Assembly (NCBI RefSeq): GCF_003149085.1
Contig: NZ_QGDT01000006.1
Span: 124,001 to 188,000 of the forward strand
Origin: Dyadobacter jejuensis
Lineage (GTDB): Bacteria > Bacteroidota > Bacteroidia > Cytophagales > Spirosomataceae
Direction: 5' to 3'
Length of the DNA: 64,000 bases
Positions 35,651 through 44,059 of the stretch are shown in pieces; position 1 is the first letter of the stretch, and the number at the start of each line of letters is the position of its first letter. The position numbers and the translations under genes were made by a program. Under the pieces are notes generated by a model. That model saw only the letters and a list, made by a program, of their open reading frames with translations. It ran no database searches and was not told where the DNA came from.

Positions 35651-36655
35651 TTGTTCACTTCGGCTCAAGAATTCAGAAATCGACTCAACGAGTGGGGAGA
35701 CGCGGGCATTCCATTCGTCTTTATGATCGACTATGCCAAGTCTCAACCCATGGCCTGGACGACCGAAGCCTTGGATGCACCCACCATAGCATTCGATTTC
35801 AATGGCTATAGCAATGGATCTATACTCCCAAAAAGACATATATTCGAAAAGTTTAGTTTCCATAAGGCGCCAATTTCCTTTGAGCAATATAAGCAGAAAT
35901 TCGACCTGGTGATGCGCCACCTCAATGCCGGCAACTCCTTTCTGGTCAATCTGTCGGTCCCTACTCCTATCGACACCAATCTTACTTTACACGATATCTT
36001 CGAAAGGGCTCATGCCCCCTATCGGCTTCGCTACAAAGACGAATGGGTATGCTTCTCTCCAGAGATTTTCGTTCGAATAAAGGACCATGAAATAGGGTCC
36101 TACCCGATGAAAGGGACTATCGATGCCGCCATTCCAAATGCGGCAGAAAAGATCCTGAACGACCCAAAGGAGTCTGCCGAGCATGCTACGATCGTCGATC
36201 TGATCCGCAACGACCTGAGTATGGTCTGCAATAAGGTGTGGGTGGAAAGATACCGCTATTTGGAGCCCGTACAGACCCACCAGAAAACCTTGTTACAGGT
36301 AAGTTCCGAAGTCAGAGGGACGCTAGCTCCCACTTTCCAAAACAGATTCGGAGACTTGCTCTGGGAACTCCTGCCTGCTGGCTCCATTACTGGCGCCCCT
36401 AAGCCAAGTACCATGGCCATCATCGAAGAGGCAGAAGGGTACCAAAGGGGGTATTATACCGGGGTGATGGGCTATTATGATGGGGTGCAGTTCGAAAGTG
36501 CCGTCATGATCCGCTTCATCGAGAAAGGGCCCGACGGCCTGCTCTTTAAAAGCGGTGGCGGGATAACGGCCCAAAGTGTTGCCGAAAGTGAATACCAAGA
36601 AATGATCGACAAAGTATATTTCCCCTTCGAAAATGTCCAACCCAGCATTGTATAA
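35651..36655 (+). CDS. pabB: Chorismate-binding enzyme, PabB-like (aminodeoxychorismate synthase component I)
   Basis: A 334-residue chorismate-utilising protein lacking the N-terminal glutamine amidotransferase part. The chorismate fold carries KGTIDAAIPN, the signature LLPAGSITGAPKPSTMAIIE, RGYYTGVMGYYDGVQFESAV and the metal end GGGITAQSVAESEYQEMIDK. It makes 4-amino-4-deoxychorismate for folate. The pabC-like gene downstream overlaps by 23 bp, which supports this assignment over anthranilate or isochorismate synthase. There is no ATG near the start: TTG 35651 gives FTSAQEFRNRLNEWGDAG, matching the usual short N-terminus, and no ATG lies upstream in frame for 50 bp. Confidence 0.88.
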   Translation: MFTSAQEFRNRLNEWGDAGIPFVFMIDYAKSQPMAWTTEALDAPTIAFDFNGYSNGSILPKRHIFEKFSFHKAPISFEQYKQKFDLVMRHLNAGNSFLVNLSVPTPIDTNLTLHDIFERAHAPYRLRYKDEWVCFSPEIFVRIKDHEIGSYPMKGTIDAAIPNAAEKILNDPKESAEHATIVDLIRNDLSMVCNKVWVERYRYLEPVQTHQKTLLQVSSEVRGTLAPTFQNRFGDLLWELLPAGSITGAPKPSTMAIIEEAEGYQRGYYTGVMGYYDGVQFESAVMIRFIEKGPDGLLFKSGGGITAQSVAESEYQEMIDKVYFPFENVQPSIV

Positions 36656-37244
36656 TTTTTGCTTTGAAACCATCTGTGTGGAAAACCGGCAGATTCGCAA
36701 TCAATCCTATCACCAGGCGAGGATAAACCGCACCCAGCAGGCCCTATGGGGAGGCATTAAAACCATAGACTTGGGCCAAATAACCATCCCCGACCATATC
36801 ACCAAAGAGCGTCACAAATTAAGGATCAGTTATGACCAGCATATACAACAGATCACCTGGCAGCTACATCACCCCCGGCCGATCGGCCAGGTAAAAAAGG
36901 TGTACGCTCAGGGAATCGACTACCGCTACAAATATGAGGATCGCCGCGGCTTGGAGGCCCTATTTGCCCTGCGCGAACAGGCCGACGAAATCATTATCGT
37001 ACAGGATGGCTTGCTTACCGACAGCTTTTATGGCAACCTGGTACTGGGCGATGGTACCACCTGGCATACCCCCGCCAATTGCCTTTTACCAGGGACACAA
37101 AGGGCTTATTTGATAGATCAGGGCGTCATAACCCCGCAAATCATCCGAGAGGAACAGATCCAATCCTATCCTCTGTTGAGGATCATCAATGCGCTCAATG
37201 ATTGGGAACATGCGCCTACGATACCCTTGCAATCCGTTGTATAA
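36633..37244 (+). CDS. Aminotransferase class IV protein, PabC-like (aminodeoxychorismate lyase)
   Basis: A 203-residue PLP-fold class IV protein, shorter than standard PabC (about 270 residues) because the N-terminal small domain is reduced. The likely PLP-binding Lys is in GIDYRYKYEDRRGLEALFAL. The phosphate-cup segments are DGLLTDSFYGNLVLGDGTTW and TPANCLLPGTQRAYLIDQGV. Family knowledge: PabC turns aminodeoxychorismate into p-aminobenzoate and pyruvate. The 23-bp overlap with pabB shows translational coupling. The short form is common with stand-alone PabB in Bacteroidota to my knowledge. Confidence 0.82.
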   Translation: MSNPALYNFCFETICVENRQIRNQSYHQARINRTQQALWGGIKTIDLGQITIPDHITKERHKLRISYDQHIQQITWQLHHPRPIGQVKKVYAQGIDYRYKYEDRRGLEALFALREQADEIIIVQDGLLTDSFYGNLVLGDGTTWHTPANCLLPGTQRAYLIDQGVITPQIIREEQIQSYPLLRIINALNDWEHAPTIPLQSVV

Positions 37245-37385
37245 TCCACACCGAAATATGATTATCGGCAGAAGTAATACAATATTGGACGAATCTAATA
37301 CGATCTCCTTCCATTTTTGAGCAATAAGACATCAAAAAAGAGAACAATACTGTAAATTGCACCTCCATTAAAGAGAATATTAGAC

Positions 37386-39896
37386 TTGCACCCAGCATCG
37401 CAACCCAACTTATTCGAAGACGAGACTACCTACTTTGCCGACTTGATTCTGCCGGTGCCTATCCCCTCGCTGTTTACCTACCGGGTGCCCAGGGATATGG
37501 CCTCCATGATTCAGGTAGGGGCGCGGGTGATCGTACAGTTTGGGTCCAAAAGGGTGATAACCGGTGTGGTGGCTCAATTGCACACCACGCCACCCGTTAA
37601 GTACCAAGCCAAGTATATTCTGGAATTGCTCGACGACCAGCCTATCGTCACGGCACAGCAGCTTGGACTATTTAAATGGGTGGCCGAATACTACCTCTGT
37701 AATATTGGCGAGGTCATGAATGTAGCACTTCCAGCAGGGCTCAAAATCACCAGCCAAAGCAAAATCCAATTCAATCCGGAGTTCGAAGACGACCACCTAC
37801 TCACCGACCTGGAGACTATCATCGTAGAGGCGATCAAAAAGCAGGACGCCTTGACCTACGAAGAAGTGGAAAGATTGGTACAAAAAACCAAGATTACCAC
37901 CATCATCAAGTCGTTGGTGGGAAAAAGGGCGGTGATACTATTTGAAGAAGTCAAGGAAAAATACAAGCCTAAGGTTCTACGTAAAATACGACTGACCGCG
38001 GCCTACCTGACCGACGACGCCTTGGTAGCGCTGACCAATTCCCTGGAAAAGTCGGCCAAGCAACAAGAAATCCTATTACGCTACCTAAGCCATGTACCCG
38101 TATACAACCATGCCGAGCTCAACCAGAAGGGCTTAGACAAGTCTGTTTTCAGCCAGGACGACAGCCTTTCCGACTCCGCCTTACAAACCCTGATCAAAAA
38201 GGGTATCTTCGAGTCCTTTGAAGTTTTTATTTCCCGATTCGACGATATCCCGATGGGTAAGCCCGTAGAGATCCACCTTAGTGAGCCTCAGCGCATCGCT
38301 TTTACTGACATTCAAAGGCAGTTTCAGGAAAAAGAGGTAGTGCTCCTTCATGGTATCACGGGCAGTGGGAAGACGGAAGTATATATCGAACTCATTAAGG
38401 CGGCCTTATCGGGAGGCACACAAGTCCTATTCTTGCTGCCCGAAATAGCCCTTACCACGCAAATCGTGGTACGCTTGCGCAAGGTCTTCGGGGATAAAAT
38501 GGGGATTTACCATTCCAAGTTCTCCGATAATGAACGGGTAGAAGTTTGGAAAGGAATCCTGGACGGAAAATTTCAGTTCGTCGTGGGGGTACGTTCCGCC
38601 ATATTTCTTCCCTTCGACAACCTTGGCCTTATCATCGTAGACGAGGAGCATGAGACCTCCTATAAGCAGTTCGACCCGGCTCCACGCTACCATGCCAGGG
38701 ATGTGGCCGTTATGATGGCCTACCTCCATAAGGGCAAAACCCTCTTGGGATCGGCCACTCCCTCTTTGGAGAGCTACTACCATGCCCAAAATGGCCGGTA
38801 TGGCCATGTAGAAATGAATATACGCTATGGCAATGCCTCCTTGCCTCAATTTGAGCTGATTAATACCAAGCTTGAAAAGCGACAGAAGAAAATGAAAAAT
38901 GAGTTTTCTTCCGTTTTACTAGCCCATATCGAGAAAAATTTGGTACAAAATCACCAGACCATTCTCTTTCAAAATCGACGGGGGTACTCCCCCTATCTAC
39001 AATGTGAAGAATGTAGCTGGATAGCCGAATGTAATAACTGCGACGTAAGCCTAACCTACCATATGAAAGTGGGTGAACTACGCTGCCATTACTGTGGCCA
39101 TAAGGAACAGGTACCGCGCACCTGTCCCACTTGTGGCTCTCCGAAGGTAAAAACCATGGGGTATGGAACTGAAAAAATCGAAGATGAGTTATCCATACTT
39201 TTCCCCCAAGCCAGGGTTCAAAGGATGGATTTGGATACTACGAGGGCCAAAAACGCTTATCAACAAATTATCCAGGAGTTCGAACAGGGACAGATCGACA
39301 TTCTGGTCGGCACCCAAATGGTGAGCAAAGGCCTAGATTTTGACAATGTCAGTATGGTCGGTATCTTTGACGTCGATAGAATGATCCATTTCCCCGAGTT
39401 TAGAGCATCGGAAAGGGCCTTTCAGATGGTCACTCAGGTGAGTGGCCGCGCAGGACGCCGGGCCGACAAGCCAGGGTCCGTTCTGATCCAAACTGCCAAC
39501 CCGGCACAGCCGCTGTTGGAAAAAATAATACAGCACGATTATAAGGGCATGTATGCTGCTGAAATAGAGGAAAGAAACAAATTCCAATACCCTCCATTCA
39601 CGCGCCTTATCAAGCTGACTGTAAAGCATATAGACGCTAACACGAGCCGGAGAGCCGCCACCATTCTGGCCGAGAAACTTCATGTGGAATTAGGTAAAAG
39701 CAGAGTACTGGGCCCAGAGCCACCCTTGGTCGACCGGGTAAGAAATCAGTATTTGTTTGATATTCTAATAAAACTTGAAAGAGAAAAGATTAATTTTAAG
39801 GCGGCAAAAACCTTTATACAAGAAAAAGTACTCGATGTCTTGACAGACAAGACCTTAAAAAGCATCCACATTGTAATCGATGTAGATTCCATATAA
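37386..39896 (+). CDS. priA: Primosomal replication-restart helicase
   Basis: An 836-residue 3'-5' helicase that reloads the replisome at stalled forks. The N-terminal DNA-binding domain (about 10-110) starts YFADLILPVPIPSLFTYRVP. The helicase has Walker A LLHGITGSGKTEVYIELIK, the DEEH box LIIVDEEHETSYKQFDPAPR, LGSATPSLESYYHAQ, QMVSKGLDFDNVSMVGI and QVSGRAGR. The zinc-binding insertion has eight Cys (CEECSWIAECNNCDVSLTYH, then CHYC and CPTCGSPK). Start is TTG 37386 (HPASQPNLFEDETTYFADLI), since the frame closes shortly upstream and no ATG precedes the domain. Confidence 0.97.
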   Translation: MHPASQPNLFEDETTYFADLILPVPIPSLFTYRVPRDMASMIQVGARVIVQFGSKRVITGVVAQLHTTPPVKYQAKYILELLDDQPIVTAQQLGLFKWVAEYYLCNIGEVMNVALPAGLKITSQSKIQFNPEFEDDHLLTDLETIIVEAIKKQDALTYEEVERLVQKTKITTIIKSLVGKRAVILFEEVKEKYKPKVLRKIRLTAAYLTDDALVALTNSLEKSAKQQEILLRYLSHVPVYNHAELNQKGLDKSVFSQDDSLSDSALQTLIKKGIFESFEVFISRFDDIPMGKPVEIHLSEPQRIAFTDIQRQFQEKEVVLLHGITGSGKTEVYIELIKAALSGGTQVLFLLPEIALTTQIVVRLRKVFGDKMGIYHSKFSDNERVEVWKGILDGKFQFVVGVRSAIFLPFDNLGLIIVDEEHETSYKQFDPAPRYHARDVAVMMAYLHKGKTLLGSATPSLESYYHAQNGRYGHVEMNIRYGNASLPQFELINTKLEKRQKKMKNEFSSVLLAHIEKNLVQNHQTILFQNRRGYSPYLQCEECSWIAECNNCDVSLTYHMKVGELRCHYCGHKEQVPRTCPTCGSPKVKTMGYGTEKIEDELSILFPQARVQRMDLDTTRAKNAYQQIIQEFEQGQIDILVGTQMVSKGLDFDNVSMVGIFDVDRMIHFPEFRASERAFQMVTQVSGRAGRRADKPGSVLIQTANPAQPLLEKIIQHDYKGMYAAEIEERNKFQYPPFTRLIKLTVKHIDANTSRRAATILAEKLHVELGKSRVLGPEPPLVDRVRNQYLFDILIKLEREKINFKAAKTFIQEKVLDVLTDKTLKSIHIVIDVDSI

Positions 39897-39922
39897 AACA
39901 ATAATTTACTGCACAGTAACCT

Positions 39923-41362
39923 ATGTCATCCAAAAAAACCAGAATTGTAGCCACCGTAGGCCCCACTTCAGAAACCAAGGAAATGCTACTTTCCTTAGCC
40001 CAAGCAGGAGTCAACGTATTCAGACTAAACTTTTCGCACGGTACCCATGCCGATCACCTGGCCCGACTTACCACCATCCGCCAAATCAACGAGGAGCATG
40101 GAATGAACCTCGCCATCTTACAGGATCTTCAAGGCCCAAAAATTAGAATTGGATTGGTAGAGGATAAGGATGGTGTTCTGATTGAAGCTGGTAATAAATT
40201 GATTCTTTCCAATACCGAAGTACTGGGCACCGCCCAAAAAGTGAGCACTCCTTACGATGGAATGTATAACGACGTAAAAATTGGCGACCGTATCCTGATG
40301 GACGACGGCAAGCTAGAGGTACTCGTTACAGGTATTGAAGGCACCGATGTAGTGACTGAGGTCGTCTACGGCGGGCTGCTCAAATCCAAAAAAGGAGTGA
40401 ACCTACCCAACACCAGGGTATCTATGCCTTCGGTAACCGCCAAAGATTACGAAGATCTAGAGTTCGGCTTGGAACATAACGCCGAATGGATCGCCTTGTC
40501 TTTCGTAAGAACGGCCGCTGAGATCATTAAAGTGAAGGAATATATCCAAAGCAAAGGCAAGCTCTCGAAGGTAGTAGCCAAAATAGAAAAACCCGAAGCC
40601 ATCGAGAATATCGACGAGATTATCGCCGCTACCGATGCTATAATGGTTGCCAGAGGAGACTTGGGCGTGGAACTTCCTGCTGAAGAAGTACCTATGATCC
40701 AAAAAATGATCGTGGAGAAATGTAACAAGGCGGGCAAGCCCGTTATTGTGGCTACTCAGATGCTCGAAAGTATGATCGACAGCCCCCGCGCTACCCGTGC
40801 CGAGCTTAACGACGTGGCCAACTCCGTACTCGACGGCGCCGATGCCGTCATGCTAAGTGCCGAAACGGCTTCGGGTAAATACCCCTTGCTAGCCGTTGAA
40901 AGCATGACCCGCACCATAGAAAGGGTTGAAAGCAACACCAACGCCGTGTACTTCAAATACCACGCATACGTCAACGAGCATGAAGGCGTCAACAAACTAA
41001 ACGATAACGTGGTGATGAGTGCCTGCCGCTTGGCTAGGGATACCCAAGCCGCCGCTATTATCGGGATCACTAGCTCGGGATATACCTCGTTCCGCCTGTC
41101 GCACCACCGTCCTAAAGCCAAGTTGATCCTCTTCACTTCTAATAAGATGCTGATGAACCAACTGGCCCTTTACTGGGGTACTAAGGTGTTCTATTACGAT
41201 AAAGAAGAACAAATATCTACCGACAAACTAGTAGAAGATATCAAAAGCTTTTTGATCGAAAAAAAGGAACTTGAAAAAGGAGATGTGTTTATCAATTGCT
41301 TAAGCATGCCACTTTCTAAAAAACGCAAAACCAATACCGTTAAAATTAGCGTGGTAGAATAA
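39923..41362 (+). CDS. pyk: Pyruvate kinase
   Basis: A 479-residue glycolytic enzyme that makes ATP and pyruvate from phosphoenolpyruvate. The N-terminal barrel begins KKTRIVATVGPTSETKEMLL with FRLNFSHGTHADHLARLTTI. The phosphate and cation sites are LQDLQGPKIRIGLVEDK, and the active-site segment is VVAKIEKPEAIENIDEIIAA with DAIMVARGDLGVELPAEEVP. The B domain lies near 70-165. The C-terminal regulatory domain follows. Length matches bacterial enzymes without the extra PEP-synthase-like C-terminal domain. A strong terminator lies 24 bp after the stop. Confidence 0.97.
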   Translation: MSSKKTRIVATVGPTSETKEMLLSLAQAGVNVFRLNFSHGTHADHLARLTTIRQINEEHGMNLAILQDLQGPKIRIGLVEDKDGVLIEAGNKLILSNTEVLGTAQKVSTPYDGMYNDVKIGDRILMDDGKLEVLVTGIEGTDVVTEVVYGGLLKSKKGVNLPNTRVSMPSVTAKDYEDLEFGLEHNAEWIALSFVRTAAEIIKVKEYIQSKGKLSKVVAKIEKPEAIENIDEIIAATDAIMVARGDLGVELPAEEVPMIQKMIVEKCNKAGKPVIVATQMLESMIDSPRATRAELNDVANSVLDGADAVMLSAETASGKYPLLAVESMTRTIERVESNTNAVYFKYHAYVNEHEGVNKLNDNVVMSACRLARDTQAAAIIGITSSGYTSFRLSHHRPKAKLILFTSNKMLMNQLALYWGTKVFYYDKEEQISTDKLVEDIKSFLIEKKELEKGDVFINCLSMPLSKKRKTNTVKISVVE

Positions 41363-41385
41363 CCTCCGTTTTATAAAAAAACACC

Positions 41386-41417
41386 AGGTACCCGGCATCT
41401 TCCGGGTACCTTTTTTT
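41386..41417 (+). terminator. Intrinsic terminator of pyk
   Basis: AGGTACCCGG (41386-41395) pairs with CCGGGTACCT (41402-41411) around a 6-base loop, followed by seven T (41411-41417). Confidence 0.93.
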
Positions 41418-41453
41418 GTGCCATTTTAAATAAAACTAAAATTATAGTTTCAC

Positions 41454-41469
41454 AACTAAATGTTTAGTT
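41454..41469. promoter_or_regulatory. Candidate BlaI-type operator
   Basis: AACTAAA and TTTAGTT form a perfect 7-bp inverted repeat with a 2-base centre, directly upstream of the -7 box at 41471. A second, looser repeat (AAACTA and TAGTTT) lies just before it at about 41434-41450. BlaI/MecI repressors bind such short symmetric sites between the promoter elements. Autorepression of the blaI-blaR1-like pair is the likely meaning. Confidence 0.6.
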
Positions 41470-41470
41470 C

Positions 41471-41478
41471 TATATTTG
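41471..41478 (+). promoter_or_regulatory. -7 box of the blaI-blaR1-like operon
   Basis: TATATTTG, full match to TAnnTTTG, 24 bp before the ATG at 41502 and 1 bp after the candidate operator. Confidence 0.65.
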
Positions 41479-41501
41479 TCCATACCTAAAAGCAATAGAC
41501 T

Positions 41502-41876
41502 ATGGAAATAAAAACCCTTACCCGAGCCGAAGAAGAGGTGATGCGCATCTTGTGGCGCCTAAAGAAAGCCTTTGTAAAGGATATATTGGCCGAAATGCCC
41601 GAACCCAAGCCGGCCTATAACACGGTATCGACCATTATCAGAATCCTAGAGAAAAAAGAAGTGGTGGGCTACCAGGCTTATGGAAAGACCCATGAGTACT
41701 ACCCCCTGATCGATGAAGATACCTACAAGCGCCACGAAGTGCAGAATTTGATGCAAAACTATTTTGGCAATTCACTCCCCAACCTACTTTCGTACTTCGC
41801 CAACGAGAAGGTGATTAAGGAAGAAGAGCTTAAATACATCCTAAAGATCATAGACAGCCCTGAATCCAACTCCTAA
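41502..41876 (+). CDS. BlaI/MecI-family transcriptional repressor
   Basis: A 124-residue winged-helix repressor. The DNA-binding domain (about 1-75) has LTRAEEEVMRILWRLKKAFV and YNTVSTIIRILEKKEVVGYQ, and the C-terminal helical part serves for dimer formation. Family knowledge: cleavage of the repressor, set off by a BlaR1-type sensor protease, relieves repression. The partner protease gene starts at the stop codon here (TAATG, 1-bp overlap). Family cleavage sites lie between the DNA-binding and dimer domains, here near residues 95-105, but I cannot point to the bond. The palindrome at 41454-41469 is its likely target. Confidence 0.92.
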   Translation: MEIKTLTRAEEEVMRILWRLKKAFVKDILAEMPEPKPAYNTVSTIIRILEKKEVVGYQAYGKTHEYYPLIDEDTYKRHEVQNLMQNYFGNSLPNLLSYFANEKVIKEEELKYILKIIDSPESNS

Positions 41877-43354
41877 TGGAACTACTACTCTATCTTGGAA
41901 AAGTGAGTCTCTACTGGATCGTATCCTGGGGGCTCTATAGGCTACTCCTTAGTCGACATACATTTTTTGTCTGGAACAGGGCCTACCTACTCCTATCCCT
42001 GCTAGGAGCCTTACTCTTACCCTTTATCCAATATCCCCAGCAGGTGCCAGGGCTCCCGGAAGTATATCTGAGCACCCTGCCCACCTTCGAAGTCACCCAG
42101 CTTCCCCCCAGCCCTCCAGGAATATCACCTTGGACGCTACTTATATGGACGCTTTATGCATGTGGGGCCGCACGGGCGGCCATCCGCTTGGGACGACAAT
42201 GGCAAAAAATTGGCCAAATCATGGGACAAGGGGAGAAAATAGAACTGGACCAAGGAAATCTCATCCTACTCAATCACTCTCATATCGGTTCCTTTTCATT
42301 TTTGAACAGCATCGTTATCAACCAGAACGACTACGTCCATCATTTCGAGCCCATACTTCGCCATGAAACGGTACACCTCCAGCAAAGGCATAGCCTGGAC
42401 ATACTATTGGTAGAGGCCCTGCGCATCGTTTTTTGGTTCAACCCTATCTTACTCCTCTACAAGCGGGAACTACAGATCGTACATGAGTTCCTGGCCGATA
42501 AAGATGCCCAAAACCGTCAGCATTATGCCCATTTCCTGCTGTCGTATGTTGCAGGACAGAGAGTTACCGGACTGACGAATACCTTTTTTCAATCATCTCA
42601 AATCAAAACAAGAATCACCATGCTTTACAAAAAACCAACTTCTGCCTGGATGTTGAGTAGCTACGTCGTAGTCATGCTCGGCCTAGGCTCCGTGGCCCTT
42701 ACGGTGGCCGGTTGCCAGCAAACCAGCGATCAAAAGGAGGCTACCCTACCGGAATCGATAAAAGTGGAGGGCGACCAGGAGCGCATCGATGCAAGCCTGG
42801 AAGGAAAAAAGATATTCGCAGTAGTGGAACAACAACCGGAATTCCCAGGAGGACAGGAAAAACTATTCCAATTCTTAGGCGACAACCTAAAATATCCAGA
42901 AGAAGCCACCAGGGCCAATATAGAGGGAAAGGTAGTCGTATCATTCGTAGTCACCGAAACGGGAGAAATTGGCCAGGCTAAGGTCCAGAAAGGAATCGGT
43001 CATGGCTGCGATGAGGAGGCCTTGAGAGTTGTAAAGGCATTTCCAAAATGGACCCCAGGAGCTCAAGATGGACAAGCGATCAACGTACGATATGTATTAC
43101 CCATCAACTTCCAACTCAATACTTCCCATAAAACCACCACACAGCCTCAGGCGATTGAAAACCTGCCCGCCGACAAGCGTCCTATGGTCGTCATTGATGG
43201 CCAAAAGCAAGACCCAACGGGTCCTGACCCCATTAAAACCCTTCCTCCATCCCGCATTGCCAGCATCAATGTACTAAAAGGCCCCAAGGCACAGGAGGCA
43301 TATGGAGCCGAAGGGGCCAACGGAGTCATAGAGATTAAGACGAAGGCGGAATAA
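41876..43354 (+). CDS. BlaR1-like M56 membrane metalloprotease with TonB C-terminal and plug-like segments
   Basis: A 492-residue composite protein. Three N-terminal membrane helices (about 1-20, 30-50, 85-105) lead to the zinc-protease region with HETVH at residues 163-167 (RHETVHLQQRHSLDILLVEA) and the third ligand in VHEFLADKDAQNRQ. A fourth helix lies near 255-278 (LSSYVVVMLGLGSVALTVAG). Next is a TonB C-terminal domain (about 323-415: FPGGQEKLFQFLGDNLKYPE, GKVVVSFVVTETGEI, HGCDEEALRVVKAFPKWTPG). The last 60 residues mimic the receptor plug end (RIASINVLKGPKAQEAYGAE, GANGVIEIKTK). No penicillin-binding sensor domain is present. It should sense an envelope state linked to TonB-dependent transport and inactivate the BlaI partner. 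That ligand role is inference. Confidence 0.88.
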   Translation: MELLLYLGKVSLYWIVSWGLYRLLLSRHTFFVWNRAYLLLSLLGALLLPFIQYPQQVPGLPEVYLSTLPTFEVTQLPPSPPGISPWTLLIWTLYACGAARAAIRLGRQWQKIGQIMGQGEKIELDQGNLILLNHSHIGSFSFLNSIVINQNDYVHHFEPILRHETVHLQQRHSLDILLVEALRIVFWFNPILLLYKRELQIVHEFLADKDAQNRQHYAHFLLSYVAGQRVTGLTNTFFQSSQIKTRITMLYKKPTSAWMLSSYVVVMLGLGSVALTVAGCQQTSDQKEATLPESIKVEGDQERIDASLEGKKIFAVVEQQPEFPGGQEKLFQFLGDNLKYPEEATRANIEGKVVVSFVVTETGEIGQAKVQKGIGHGCDEEALRVVKAFPKWTPGAQDGQAINVRYVLPINFQLNTSHKTTTQPQAIENLPADKRPMVVIDGQKQDPTGPDPIKTLPPSRIASINVLKGPKAQEAYGAEGANGVIEIKTKAE

Positions 43355-43376
43355 GACAACCCCCATCCCCCCCACC

Positions 43377-43405
43377 ACCGGCTTGTAACACAAGTCGGTT
43401 TTTTT
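43377..43405 (+). terminator. Intrinsic terminator of the blaI-blaR1-like operon
   Basis: ACCGGCTTGT (43377-43386) pairs with ACAAGTCGGT (43390-43399, one G-T pair) around a 3-base loop, followed by a run of T. Confidence 0.88.
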
Positions 43406-43553
43406 GTAGGCATTCCCAAAATTGATGTCACTTAATTGGCTATATTTTTAACTTATTTCGTATCTTTAACCATAACATCAATCCATTCAGTCCATTACAT
43501 CCGGCTATCATTGCATCCTGCTTCATTCTATTCACCACTAACGCCAAGGAATT

Positions 43554-43952
43554 ATGGAAAAAATGAGTCCCAACACCAACAGCCTTAATTGGTTCGAAAT
43601 CCCCGTTACCGATACGGCACGGGCCAAAGCCTTTTATGAGGCGGTCTTCGATGTGCAGATGAGCACCCAAGATATGCTCAATATGGAAATGACCTTTTTC
43701 CCATCGGACATGGAGGTTCAAAATGGCCGGGTCTCGGGAGCACTCGTAAAAAGTGACTTCCATAAACCCAGCGCCGATGGTTCCATTATCTACCTCAATG
43801 CCAACCCAACGATTCAGACGGTAATCGACCGAATAGAACCCGCCGGGGGAAGCATCATCATGCCCAAAACCAAAATCAGCGACGATATCGGCTATATGGC
43901 CTTCTTCGCCGATACGGAAGGCAATCGGGTAGCGATACATGCAGGGGCCTAA
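43554..43952 (+). CDS. VOC-family protein (glyoxalase/bleomycin-resistance fold)
   Basis: A 132-residue two-module beta-alpha-beta-beta-beta protein. The first half begins NSLNWFEIPVTDTARAKAFY and the second has GSIIYLNANPTIQTVIDRIE, with the closing GYMAFFADTEGNRVAIHAGA. The metal ligands of glyoxalase I (His and Glu) are not fully evident: no His in the first strand, a Glu near the end. It belongs to the PhnB-like/'glyoxalase' group common in this phylum, with no known substrate. It is probably monocistronic. Confidence 0.85.
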   Translation: MEKMSPNTNSLNWFEIPVTDTARAKAFYEAVFDVQMSTQDMLNMEMTFFPSDMEVQNGRVSGALVKSDFHKPSADGSIIYLNANPTIQTVIDRIEPAGGSIIMPKTKISDDIGYMAFFADTEGNRVAIHAGA

Positions 43953-43999
43953 GCTCAGTACCTGAGTGGTATTGGCAGAAATTCGCCGACTTGCACATG

Positions 44000-44029
44000 G
44001 CCTACAAATATTTTAGATAACTTGTAGGC
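44000..44029 (+). terminator. Possible weak terminator after the VOC gene
   Basis: GCCTACAA (44000-44007) pairs perfectly with TTGTAGGC (44022-44029) around a 14-base AT-rich loop. No T-run follows, so function is uncertain. Confidence 0.3.
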
Positions 44030-44059
44030 TATTGCTTACCCATCTAAAATACCAACGTT

